From Rana temporaria (lineage: Eukaryota; Chordata; Amphibia; Anura; Ranidae), in assembly GCF_905171775.1 (NCBI RefSeq), contig NC_053490.1, positions 155,502,469 to 155,566,468 on the forward strand: 64,000 nucleotides of DNA. Direction: 5' to 3'. Position numbers and translations under genes: made by a program. The notes below the pieces were generated by a model, which saw only the letters and a program-made list of their open reading frames with translations, ran no database searches and had not been told where the DNA came from. Below are positions 23,029 through 32,547 of this stretch, in pieces (position 1 is the stretch's first letter; every line of letters starts with the position of its first letter).

Positions 23029-25089
23029 GTGAGTACCACACACATACCCTTACCCCTCACACCTGTGGGGGGCCGTCTAACGTTTTTTACCCACGCCTGG
23101 TCTGCGATTACGGCAGATTCATGGATTCTGAATACGGTTGCAGGGTTTCAGATAGACCTCCTATCAACACCGACTCTGGGATTAATTCCCCCTCCCATTC
23201 AATTTGCGGGGCAAAATGTAACCCTGATAGACAACGAACTCAGGGATCTCATTGCCAAACATGCAGTGGTCGAAGTCGATCCCTCCTCCCCAGGTTTCCT
23301 CAGCAATCTCTTTTTAGTAAAAAAGAAAGGGGGGGGATACCGCCCGGTCATAAATCTTCGGGACTTGAACCAACATGTCGCCTATCGGCACTTCAAAATG
23401 GAGGGCATTCATTGCCTCCGAGACCTCCTCGTGCCGGGAGATTGGTTGGTGAAGGTAGATTTAAAGGACGCATACCTCACCGTCCCCATGCATCAAGAAT
23501 CCCAACACCTTCTCCGTTTCAGGTGGTGGGGACGCACTTGGCAGTTTACATGCCTCCCGTTCGGATTGTCATTCGCCCCATGGTGCTTCACGAAACTATT
23601 GAAACCGGTCGTAGCATCGCTGAGGAGCAGAGGAGTACGTCTAATCATTTACTTGGACGACATCCTCATAATTGCGTACTCCAAGAACCAAGCACATCGC
23701 CACATGTCCTGGACGATCAACCTTCTACAGGATCTAGGCTTCCTGATCAATCAGGAAAAATCGGTGCTCGTACCGGCCCAAGAAATAGAATTCCTGGGCT
23801 TCTCGATAGATACCAACCAGGCTGTCCTTCGTCTGCCCAGCGAGAAACTGGCCCTGATCCGCAAAGAAATCAGGGCAATACTTCGCAAAGGGTTCTTATC
23901 CCTACGCGCATTGGCCCGCATTGTAGGCCTGCTTGCGGCATCCATTCAGGCCATATTTCCGGCCCCCTTGCATTACAGGGCCCTCCAGAGGCTGAAAATT
24001 TTACACCTACGACAGGGTCTCCGCTACGCGGACGAGATTCCCCTCTCTTCAGAAGCCCAGGTCGAACTACGATGGTGGCTCAAACATGCCACCGAATGGA
24101 ACGGCAGGACAATCTTCAACTCACGTCCGGACGTCGTCGTAGAATCGGACGCGAGCCGCCGAGGCTGGGGAGCCCGACTGGGGGAGACCTCGACGGGAGG
24201 GACCTGGTCCAGAGAAGAATCCCTCTTGCACATCAACGCTTTGGAACTCTCAGCGGCACTTTTCGCTATTCAGAGTTTCCTAGCGGAAAGGTCCAACTGC
24301 TGCGTCTTATTACGCATGGACAATATTGCAGCGGTACAATACATCAACCGCTTAGGGGGCACCAGATCCAAGATACTAGCAGACATCACTTCAGAGATAT
24401 GGCACTTCTGCCTGGCGCGAGACATCATCCTTATGGCGGAGTACATTCCGGGTACGTCCAACACTGTCGCAGACTGGAATTCCCGATATCTTATCGACTC
24501 CAGCGATTGGTGTTTGGACAGGCCAATCTTCGCCCAACTGAACCTACTTTGGGGCCCATTGGGCATAGACCTTTTTGCCTCCAGACTCAATCATCAGCTG
24601 CCACGCTTTTTCAGTTGGAGACCGGATCCCGGGGCATCGGCAGTGGACGCTTTCCGCCACTCCTGGACAGGGGGAACACACTATGCGTTCCCCCCATTCT
24701 CGATGATCCCCAAGGTTCTGCTACAGATTGCGAACCAGGGAGCGACCGTAGTTCTGATCACGCCATGGTGGCCTGCGCAACCATGGTTTCCCCTTCTACT
24801 GGGATTGGTCATCGACCATCCCAGACTGCTTCCCCAACTCCCACACATCCTCTCCCACCCAACCAAGGGCGTCCATCCCCTGGTGGAGGAGGGCACACTG
24901 ACACTCCTGGCATGGTTGGTCTCGGGGTTCCGGACACTCACGACGGCCTTTCAAACTCGGCTAGAGATCTCCTCGCCGTGGCCTGGGCCCCCGGGACTCG
25001 AGCAGCGTACAGATCAGCCTGGAAACTCTGGGTGCGTTGGTGTGACCAACGGCAGGCTGATCCAGTGCGTGCCCCTGTCACTGTCATAG
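23029..25089 (+). CDS. DIRS reverse transcriptase / RNase H / methyltransferase-like polyprotein
   Basis: A 686-residue open frame. RT landmarks: NLFLVKKKGGGYRPVINLR (about residue 100), VDLKDAYLTVPM with the motif A Asp (about 143), LPFGLSFAPWCFTK, and the YLDD active site (about 208). RNase H follows, with DASRRGWG (about 374), HINALELSA (about 401) and RMDNIAAVQYIN (about 429). The C-terminal third has IDLFASRLNHQLP, YAFPPFSMIPKVL and ITPWWPAQPWF, matching the Dam-like methyltransferase domain known in many DIRS elements. The start codon just after gag is the first in-frame Met. The last 178 bp overlap the recombinase gene. No disabling change was seen. Confidence 0.92.
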   Translation: MSTTHIPLPLTPVGGRLTFFTHAWSAITADSWILNTVAGFQIDLLSTPTLGLIPPPIQFAGQNVTLIDNELRDLIAKHAVVEVDPSSPGFLSNLFLVKKKGGGYRPVINLRDLNQHVAYRHFKMEGIHCLRDLLVPGDWLVKVDLKDAYLTVPMHQESQHLLRFRWWGRTWQFTCLPFGLSFAPWCFTKLLKPVVASLRSRGVRLIIYLDDILIIAYSKNQAHRHMSWTINLLQDLGFLINQEKSVLVPAQEIEFLGFSIDTNQAVLRLPSEKLALIRKEIRAILRKGFLSLRALARIVGLLAASIQAIFPAPLHYRALQRLKILHLRQGLRYADEIPLSSEAQVELRWWLKHATEWNGRTIFNSRPDVVVESDASRRGWGARLGETSTGGTWSREESLLHINALELSAALFAIQSFLAERSNCCVLLRMDNIAAVQYINRLGGTRSKILADITSEIWHFCLARDIILMAEYIPGTSNTVADWNSRYLIDSSDWCLDRPIFAQLNLLWGPLGIDLFASRLNHQLPRFFSWRPDPGASAVDAFRHSWTGGTHYAFPPFSMIPKVLLQIANQGATVVLITPWWPAQPWFPLLLGLVIDHPRLLPQLPHILSHPTKGVHPLVEEGTLTLLAWLVSGFRTLTTAFQTRLEISSPWPGPPGLEQRTDQPGNSGCVGVTNGRLIQCVPLSLS

Positions 25090-25856
25090 TGAATTACCTG
25101 GCGGATTCCTTCAACTCCGGCAGGTCTTACAGCTCTATCAATGTTCACAGATCAGCCATTTCGGCCTACCACTATCCGGTGGATTCTCTGCCAATCGGCA
25201 AACACCCCTTGATCTGCAGGCTGCTACGAGGCATCAGGTTCGAACGACCCCCTCGGCCAAAATACCAATCCACCTGGGATGTCTCCAGAGTCCTTGACAT
25301 GTTCTCAAGTTGGGAGGACAATGATTCCCTGTCGCTTAAGTTACTGTCGTTTAAACTGACAGTTCTGCTATGCCTGATTTCCATCAAACGTGTCTCAGAC
25401 GTTAGGGCATTAGACATCTCCAGACGGCAGTTTTCCCCTCAAGGAGTAAGGTTCACGGTAATCCGCAGAACCAAAACAGGCCTACGTTCGGTGTTCTACC
25501 CCTATTTTCCCGCACATCCACGGTTATGCGTGGTTAGGTGTCTTCAGGCTTACGAAACGTGTACACATGGCCTGCGTACCCCGGGTTCTTCCCAACTCCT
25601 AATATCCTATATAAGACCTCATCAGCCGGTCACCCCGGCTACCTTAGCACGTTGGGTTAGATCAATCATGGCAATGGCGGGTATAGATGTGACCCTGTTT
25701 GGAGCACACTCATCCAGGGGAGCCATGGCTACCAAGGTGGTTGTGACCGGGGGTTCTCTTTCTGACCTATTGCTGGCGGCCGACTGGTCTTCTGAGACCG
25801 TTTTTCGCCTTTTTTACTTCAGACCGGAGGAACATGTCACCATGTCTGTGTTATGA
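24912..25856 (+). CDS. DIRS tyrosine recombinase
   Basis: The product starts around MVGLGVPDTHDGLSNS. SAM-like N-terminal helices follow (AWAPGTRAAYRSAWKLWVRW, SINVHRSAISAYH), then the catalytic domain. The catalytic Arg is likely in LCLISIKRVSDVRAL, the H-x-x-R box is AHSSRGAMAT (about 25709), and the nucleophilic Tyr lies in FRLFYFRPEEH (about 25813). The frame is open far upstream, to 23121, across the RT gene. The Met at 24912 is chosen because recognisable recombinase sequence begins just after it. The enzyme integrates the circular DIRS DNA in place of a DDE integrase. An identical second copy lies at 35105-36049. Confidence 0.9.
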   Translation: MVGLGVPDTHDGLSNSARDLLAVAWAPGTRAAYRSAWKLWVRWCDQRQADPVRAPVTVIVNYLADSFNSGRSYSSINVHRSAISAYHYPVDSLPIGKHPLICRLLRGIRFERPPRPKYQSTWDVSRVLDMFSSWEDNDSLSLKLLSFKLTVLLCLISIKRVSDVRALDISRRQFSPQGVRFTVIRRTKTGLRSVFYPYFPAHPRLCVVRCLQAYETCTHGLRTPGSSQLLISYIRPHQPVTPATLARWVRSIMAMAGIDVTLFGAHSSRGAMATKVVVTGGSLSDLLLAADWSSETVFRLFYFRPEEHVTMSVL

Positions 25857-25915
25857 TTTTATGATGTCATTTTTGTATTAATGATGATTTGAATGTCATG
25901 TTAAGCTTTAAACTT

Positions 25916-26010
25916 GCATAGATACGAGCCTCCTGTCTGATGTATAATTCGAGATTTTCCTAGCTTGTGACGGAAAATATTGATTATATGAAGACAGGAG
26001 GCGAGTATCT
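25916..26010 (+). repeat. DIRS internal complementary region
   Basis: The first half (25916-25949) is the exact complement of the outer left terminus, and the second half (25946-26010) the exact complement of the outer right terminus. It joins the two ends at AATT. In DIRS replication this region templates closure of the circle. Confidence 0.93.
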
Positions 26011-26282
26011 TCCCTCCCTTCCCAACCCTCTCACGGTTTTGGATTCTATTTCAGGTTATTGACCACGTTCCTGTTTGGGATACAAGTGCGATCTATCGTT
26101 CGGGTGATGTTCCCCGGTTTCTGGATGACCAGTGGGTCAAAGTCGTGCGGTTGGTCGACCTCGTTGGGACCTGTTGATATTACTACAAACAGTCTTCAGT
26201 TAAGTGGTCATGGGCCGGCTGGCCGAAGGATCGACGGTTGAAGACACGACTCACGCAAAGACCCTGATAAAGACACCTCTAA

Positions 26283-26528
26283 GTTCACAGAAGAAAGAGG
26301 AAGAATCAGGAGAAGGCAGCCCCATTTATAGGCACTAAGATGGGAGTGGCTAAGGCCAAGGGGCTGCTGGGATACGTAGTTCTTACAGTTTTTTTCTTTA
26401 AATATTACAGTAAGATGTTTTTACTTTTCTGCTGTGAGCATTAATAAAGAAGGATTAATGCATAGATACTCGCCTCCTGTCTTCATATAATCAATATTTT
26501 CCGTCACAAGCTAGGAAAATCTCGAATT
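26283..26528 (-). repeat. DIRS right inverted terminal repeat
   Basis: Reverse complement of the left repeat. The outer 60 bp, from GATACTCGCCTCCTGTC to CTCGAATT, match the second half of the internal complementary region. The segment 26011-26282 is non-coding 3' leader. Confidence 0.9.
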
Positions 26529-26850
26529 TTCCACCTAGTTGCCCAATCAAACAGTGGATTAAGATCGGCTCGTAAGTCAGAGACATCCTTTCATGAACCT
26601 TATTCTACTACACATCTTGATGCCATCTACAAACACAGACATTTCACTTTTAATCCCAATCTATATACCATTTATAAATAGATTAAAAAGTAAGGGTTCA
26701 AACACTAATCCTAATGGTACATCACTAATAACACTAGACAATACAGAGTGTGTTTCATTAATCACTACTATGTGAATAAGGTCTTTTGTTTATAATATTA
26801 TTTTATTATTTTATATAGGTATTACAGGGGTTTACCCTATACAAAACAGA

Positions 26851-26938
<88 letters not shown>

Positions 26939-27159
26939 GACCATCTGCATATACTTACAGAATACAGTATATATTCTTACCTATCTTTAGTACATATCTT
27001 TTCTATAAAGAAAAAAAAAAAAAAAAGGTACTCCACTTTAGCTTATAGAACCGATCGGATGTTATTCCAAGCAAGAAAGAAATAAAAAGGGAAGAAAAAA
27101 AGAAGAGGGGAAAAAAAAGGGGGGGAGAGAGGGGGGAAGTTATGAAAACATTAACAATT
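26529..27159. repeat. Flank with (TG)n(TA)n and a polypurine tract
   Basis: No gene is visible. A TG/TA microsatellite lies at about 26850-26935. A long run of only A and G lies at about 27068-27139, which could form triplex DNA. The same features recur at 37045-37130 and 37263-37336 in the duplicated copy. Confidence 0.8.
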
Positions 27160-27632
27160 ACCGTATTTATCGGGGTATTGCACACTCCGGCGTGTAGCGC
27201 GCACCCCTAATGTGGACCCACAGTTTGCAGTTTTGGTGTCTTGCGTGGCATCCATCGGCGGCCTCGTCGGGTCCGGCGTTCGTCTGCGGCTTCGGTGGTG
27301 TCCTCCCGGCTTCTCCCGCGCTGTCTCCCCCGTTGAATCGCCGCTTCCCGCGCTCAGTTTGAACGCCTCCGCCGACGTATACCGAGTGCAGTACACTCGG
27401 CTACATTCGGCCAGGCTAGGCTTTGCTTGTGCTCATGCTCTGTAACGTTTATGCGTGAGCACGAGCAAAGCCAAGCCTGGCCGAATGTAGCCGAGTGTAC
27501 TGCACTCGGTATACGTCGGCGCAGGCATTCAAACTGAGCTCGGGAAGCGGGTATCGGCGTATATCGCGCACCCACAATTTTCCTCATATTTTAAGAGGAA
27601 AAAAATGCGCGGTATACGCCGATAAATACGGT
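27160..27632. mobile_element. TIR element ACCGTATTTATCGG with long palindrome
   Basis: Ends ACCGTATTTATCGG and CCGATAAATACGGT are inverted. The middle (27341-27550) is a near-perfect palindrome with about 100-bp arms and a loop of about 12 bp (around TGTAACGTTTAT). The ends resemble those of the larger element at 51108-52041. Non-coding; superfamily not assigned. Confidence 0.8.
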
Positions 27633-27650
27633 ATATTCACTCAAACGTAG

Positions 27651-28579
27651 CTAAACAATGGTAGAATTTCCCTCAACCCAGTTTGGAAACTCAGGTGACT
27701 GTCGAAACTTGGACCAAACGGACCAAGTATGAGAGAACTGTTCTTCTCTTCCCATTTCCCGAACCAACAGACCTTCTAAATCTCGAATACAGTCCATTTC
27801 AATTGCCCATTCCCCCAGGGAGGGTACTGTCGTTGATTTCCAGTGTCGTGGGATGACTGCTCTGGCTGCAGCGAGGAAGTGTCTAAGCACATCCTCCTTT
27901 GCTTTCTTTAAAGATCCTGCAATCATAGTTAAGAGAGCCACTCTGGGTGATGCGTGGATAGTTGTATCCACTAGTTTTTCATATAGGTCAAAGATATGTT
28001 TCCAAAACCTTCTCACCGGGGGACAGTCACACCAGATATGGATCATATTTCCCTTTGAATCATGACAACGCCAACAGATATCAGATATATCCTGGTTAAA
28101 TTGATGGATGGTAGAGGGACACCTGTACCATCTACTCACCAATTTATATGCCTTCTCTTGTAGCTATTGACATTTTATGAGTCAAAATTACGCTTTTTTG
28201 CTAGGCTGATATAGTTAGTCTGTTGGAGGTCTTTTTCCCATTTCCGTGTATACGGGGGAAGATCTGAATGGGTTGATAACAAAAGAATAGAGTATAATGC
28301 AGAGACCGAGTGAGATATTGGTTCCTCTTGCAAGAGCAAAGATTCAAATGCACTTGGTTTAGCATAAATATCTTGTTTTGGAATAGATCGTAAATAACAT
28401 AAAGCTTGATGCCTCTGTAGCCACTGCGCAGGATTATAAGAGAGCATTGTAGATGAAGATGCTACCGTTAATAATGGTTTCGACTGAAGGACTTGAGCAA
28501 TGCTTCTATGTTCCTGTTTATACCAAGGGCCAAACACAGTTGAGTGCAATGCCGCATATACATGATAATTGTTCGGCAT
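27651..28579 (-). pseudogene. Old L1-like ORF2 C-terminal remnant
   Basis: Two open pieces on the minus strand (28579-28175, then 28142-27651) encode the C-terminal part of an L1-type ORF2. It includes RKWEKDLQQTNYISLAKKR, then SRWYRCPSTIHQF, and a Cys/His segment CWRCHDSKGNMIHIWCDC followed by PPVRRFWKHIF. A frame break separates the pieces. The protein differs clearly from the intact L1 at 43236-47024, so it is another lineage. More upstream sequence resumes after a MITE at about 29062-29220. Confidence 0.75.
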
Positions 28580-29058
28580 GAAAAAAACGCTGTTTTAAAA
28601 AAATGTCATTTAAAATGATCATGTGTGGGATTCACATCATTTTTCGGCTTCTGAAAAAAAAAATTCCGAGCAGGCTGCATTTTTTAACAATGTTTTTAAC
28701 AATGTCATTTTTCAGGTTGTAAAAAATGATCGTGTGTGACTAAAACGACGTTAAAAACCTGTGCATGCTCAGAAGCAAGTTAGGAGACGGGAGCACTCGT
28801 TCTGGTAAAACTACCGTTCATAATGGAGTAAGCACATTCATCACGCTGTAACCGACAAAAAAGCGTGAATCGTCTTTTACTAACACGGAATCAGCTAAAG
28901 CAGCCCCAGGGGTGGCGTCATCCACATGGAACTTCCCCTTTATAGTGCCGTCGTATGTGTTGTACGTCACTGTGCTTTGCTAGAGCATTTTTAAAAAACG
29001 ATGGTGTGTGGCCAACGTCGTTTTGATGATGCCGAAAAATGATCGTGTGCACGTGGCA
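28569..29058. mobile_element. Harbinger-type MITE, family B (inserted in L1 remnant)
   Basis: The right end GATCGTGTGCACGTGGCA and the interior (AAAAATGTCATTTAAAATGA, AACGACGTTAAAAACCTG, GCATGCTCAGAAGC) match the element at 56085-56521. The left 20 bp are replaced by TTGTTCGGCATG. TAA flanks both sides (28566-28568 and 29059-29061). It splits the L1 remnant. Confidence 0.75.
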
Positions 29059-29061
29059 TAA

Positions 29062-29460
29062 TACTGGTAGAAGAAGGGAGTCATGGGACTCAATTGTTTT
29101 GATATTCTATAAATGGGTATCATGAGATCCCATATGTGTAGTGTTTGCCTAGTGAGATCTGGATGGAATTGAGAGGCCCTTTCGTAGAACAGACAAAGTC
29201 CACGGAAGGTCTTTTAAACTAACTAATTTTATAGGTATTGTAAAAAAAAAATGGCTAACTTTACTTTACTTTTTTAATTCATGAAATTCATTTTTTCCCA
29301 AAAAATTGCAAATACCATGTGACATAAAATATTGCAACGGCTGCCATTGTATACTCTAGGGTCTCTGCTTAAAAAAATATATAATTTTTGGTGGTTCTAA
29401 GTAATTTTCTAGTAAAACAAAGTCGATTTTTACACGTATATGAAAGTGTCAGAATTGGCT
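29062..29460. repeat. L1 remnant continuation and dispersed repeat fragment
   Basis: 29062-29220 continues the L1 remnant on the minus strand (its complement contains CCCATGACTCCCTTCTTC). 29221-29460 holds an AT-rich fragment with CAAATACCATGTGACATAAA, which I take for a common frog repeat. No gene. Confidence 0.5.
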
Positions 29461-30064
29461 TGTGTGACAGGAAGTCAGGTAAATCTGTGGGTGTTGTCAC
29501 AGACGGGACATACATGTCTGCCTTGTTTAGACAATACACCAATTTTTATTAGGCGTTGGCTGCAAAAGTGGCCAGAAAAGGTCTAAGGGCGTTGGAAAGA
29601 CTTCAGCTGTTCAGAATGAGGCAATTAAGGCCTATATAAGTAATCCAGAGGATTACCACTGATTTGCTGCATCCTGAGGCTTTCTGAGTGAAAGAGAGCA
29701 GTAGCTGAAAGTCTGGTGTGAGGAGGTGAGGAGGTGAGGAGGATTGATTTTTCTGTGTGATAAAAATCAAAAGACTATTGTTTTTCTGCTGTATGACCAG
29801 CAGTGTCTGCCCAGCACTAGGCTGTGCCAGACTCCATAGATAGGTTCCTGTGTGGTGAAGATAGACGCACCAAGTGGCCAGGGTTTATTTTATGTTTGAT
29901 TTTGTTTATGCTGTTTGGATACTTGCACGTGTTTCCAGCAAGATGGAAGAATAAACCAAAATCTTTGTTTTCAACCGTCTTCGACTGCCTGTCTGTATAA
30001 ATCAGTGTGTAGTGAACCCATCCAAGGGGTCACACACCCCGCTACCGAGCTAACCCCTTACACA
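29461..30064 (+). mobile_element. Possible solo or truncated LTR
   Basis: The unit starts TGTGTGACAGG and ends CCCCTTACACA. It has a TATA-like CCTATATAAGTAATCC at about 29630 and an AATAAA at about 29950. It is followed at once by TGGTATTGAGGTAG, which resembles a tRNA primer-binding site. No gag or pol follows, so it would be a solo or broken LTR. Boundaries are approximate and the family is unknown. Confidence 0.5.
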
Positions 30065-30199
30065 TGGTATTGAGGTAGTTAAATATAGTCACCACATTAA
30101 TCCTGCACCAATCAAGTGGTACTGTGTCAGTCATTAAAGAGTCTCTAAAAATTTGAAAAAATGTCTTTGAAATACAGTATATATAGCGTAACCGCTTAA

Positions 30200-31411
30200 C
30201 CACTTGCCGCCCGCCAATGACGAATTGACGTTGGCAAAGTGGTTGTAGAATCCTGACCGGACGTCATATGACGTCCTCAGGATTCTGAGCCGCTGCGTGC
30301 CCCGGGGGCGCGCATCGCGGCGATCGCTGTTGCGGGGTGTCAGTCTGACAACCCGCAACACCGATCTCGGTAAAGAGTCTCTCACGGAGACTCTTTACCA
30401 CGTGATCAGCCGTGTCGAATCACGGCTGATCACGATGTAAACAGGAAGAGCCGTTGATGGCTCTTCCTCACTCGCGTCTGACGCGAGTAGAGGAGAGCCG
30501 ATCGGCGGCTCTCCTGACAAGGGGGGGGTCGCGCTGATTGTTTATCAGCGCAGCTCCCCCTCGGATCGCCACATGGACCACCAGGGAAGCCCACCCTGGA
30601 CCACCAGGGAAGGGCAGGAAGAAAAAAAACGGGGCAAAAAAAAAGTCAAAAAAAAAAAAAAAGTTTGAAAAAAAAAAAATAAGTCTGGAAAAAATAAATA
30701 AAGATGCCAATCAGTGCCCACAAATGGGCACTGACTGGCAACAAAAGGAAAACAGTGCCGCCCCACAGTGTCCATCAGTGCCGCCCCACAGTGTCCATCA
30801 GTGCCACCCCACAGTGCCCATCAGTGCCACCCCACAGTGCCCATCTGTGCCACCCCACAGTGCCCATCAGTTCCACCCATGAGTGCCCATCAGTGCTGCC
30901 CATGTGCCCATCAGTGCCACCTATGTGTGCCCATCAGTGCCGCCCATGTGCCCATCAGTGCCGCCTATGAGTGCCCATCAGTGCCGCATATCAGCGCCCA
31001 TCAGTGCCGCATACCAGCGCCGCCAATCAGTACCACCTCATCTGTGCCCGTCAGTACTACCTCATCGATGTCCATCAGTGCCATCTTATCTGTGCCCATC
31101 AGTGCCGCCATATCAGTGCCCATAATTGAAAGAGAAAACTTACTTATTTACAAAAAAAAAATACAGAAAAAAATAAAAACGTAATTTTTTTTAAAAATTT
31201 CCAGTCTTTTTTTAGTTGTTGCGCAAAAAAAAAATCGCAGAGGTGATCAAATACCACCAAAAGAAAGCTCTATTTGTGGGGAAAAAAGGACGCCAATTTT
31301 GTTTGGGTACAGTGTAGCACGACCGCGCAATTGCCATTCAAAGTGCGACAGTGCTGAAAGCTGAAAATTGGCTTGGGCGGGAAGGTGTATACGTGCCCTG
31401 TATGGAAGTGG
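30200..31411. mobile_element. TTAA-type element T1 (copy 1), nested in T2
   Basis: TTAA flanks both sides (30196-30199 and 31412-31415). Ends CCACTTGCCGCCCG and GTATGGAAGTGG are short inverted repeats. Inside are a run of eight GC-rich hairpins (30245-30562), A-rich tracts and a CAGTGCCCATCAGTGCCGCC minisatellite (about 30755-31120). A 3' segment (CGCAGAGGTGATCAAATACC and onward) is shared with T2. The open frames across the minisatellite are artefacts. Confidence 0.85.
30245..30562. repeat. String of eight consecutive hairpins in T1
   Basis: In order, with short spacers: GAATCCTGA/TCAGGATTC enclosing GGACGTCATATGACGTCC; GTTGCGGG/CCCGCAAC; GGTAAAGAGTCTC/GAGACTCTTTACC; CGTGATCAGCCGTG/CACGGCTGATCACG; GGAAGAGCC/GGCTCTTCC; CTCGCGTC/GACGCGAG; GGAGAGCCG/CGGCTCTCC; GCGCTGAT/ATCAGCGC. 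The same series occurs at 40440-40757 and, with paired changes, at 53920-54232. Confidence 0.9.
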
Positions 31412-32205
31412 TTAAGGACCGCCGCACAACTTTTTACGTCTACAGAATGGCATGACTGGGCAAATGGGCGTACAGGTACATGTCTGCCAGTGTCCCACGA
31501 TCGGGTCACAGAGCTGAAGAACAGGGAGATGTCAGTGTGAACACAACATCTCCCTATTTTTCCTAGTGACATGTCACTGATCAAATGCTCACTGCCATCA
31601 GGAGCAGCGATCAGTGACGTGCCACTCGTAGCCACGCCCCCTAACAGTTAGAATCACTGCCCAGGACACACTTAACCTCTTCAGTGCCCCCTACAGGTTA
31701 ACCCCTTCAATGCCAGTGTAATTTTTACAGTAATCAGTGCATTTTTATAGCGTGTCCGATGTGTCTGCCATAATGTCGCAGTCACAATAAAAATCATAGA
31801 TCGCTGCCATTACTAGTAAAAAAAAATATTAATAAAAATGCCATAAAGCTATCCCCTATTTTGTAGACGCTATAACTTTTGCGCAAACCAATCAATAAAC
31901 GCTTATTGTGATTTTATTTTACAAAAATATGTAGAAGAATACGTATCGGCCTAAACTGTGTTTTTTTAATATATTTTTGGGGGATATTTATTATATATGT
32001 TTGTTTATAGCGCAAAAAATAAAAACTGCAGAGGTGATCAAATACCACCAAAAGAAAGCTCTATTTGTGGGAAAAAAATATATCAATTTTGTTTGGGAGC
32101 CACGTCGCACGAACGCGCAATTGTCAGTTAAAGTGACGCAGTGCTGAATCGCTAAAAGTGGCCTGGTCTTTGGCCAGCCAAATGGTCTGGGGCTGAAGTG
32201 GTTAA

Positions 32206-32547
32206 TAAAGCTAAAGCTAAATATAGCTTGACCCTTTGAAGACTCGTGAGCATATGCCATCATCTGGTCCTGGTGCTTAATTCACCTTTATTTTGTCTAA
32301 ATATTTAATGACCATAACAATTTTGAGTCATTGTTGTTCTTTTGGGACTATGACAATACTATCTCTATTATGGGCTTGAGCTCTTCCATTTTCCTTTGAA
32401 TACACAAAGCTGGAAAATATATTCAATAAATTCACCAACCAACCAATCCACAACTCTAGGGTTTATTTACTAAAGGCAAATAGGCCGTGCACTTTGCAGG
32501 TGCACTTTCATTCTGCAAGGGAATTTTATCTAGAACTTAGTAATTTC
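32206..32547. other. Flank with dispersed repeat fragment and L1 target site
   Basis: Mostly unrecognised. About 32460-32547 reads GGTTTATTTACTAAAGGCAA and TGCACTTTGCAGGTGCAC, a repeat I recall as common in frogs. It ends in AGAACTTAGTAATTTC (32532-32547), the copied left target-site duplication of the L1. Confidence 0.5.

Larger units (their letters stand above)
20690..26528 (+). mobile_element. Structurally complete DIRS retrotransposon
   Basis: The element has inverted terminal repeats (20690-20905 and 26283-26528), an internal complementary region (25916-26010) and gag, RT/RNase H/methyltransferase and tyrosine-recombinase frames in order. DIRS elements copy through RNA and integrate a circular DNA by tyrosine recombinase, so no target duplication is expected and none was found. 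The downstream part from 23576 is repeated in the adjacent tandem duplication. Gag has one frameshift; the other ORFs look intact. Confidence 0.92.
30189..32201. mobile_element. TTAA-type element T2, interrupted by nested element T1
   Basis: The right end GGGGCTGAAGTGG is followed by TTAA (32202-32205). The left end reads GTAACCGC before TTAA, and the element resumes as GGACCGCCGCAC after the T1 insertion. The uninterrupted relative at 49750-50714 has CCACTTAGGGACCGCC at this point. TTAA targets point to piggyBac- or Kolobok-like transposition. Non-coding. Confidence 0.75.

Noticed and set aside
23121..24911. First 597 codons of the recombinase-frame ORF as a separate protein
   Set aside because: It overlaps the RT gene fully and shows no domain. 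Kept only as a finding, not annotated as CDS.
23751..25417. Minus-strand open frames across the DIRS RT and recombinase
   Set aside because: Antisense shadows of real coding sequence, repeated identically in copy 2.
30704..31184. Cys/Pro/Ser repeat proteins (CPSVPPH type), also at 40900 and 54565
   Set aside because: Translation of the minisatellite inside the TTAA element T1; three frames are open.
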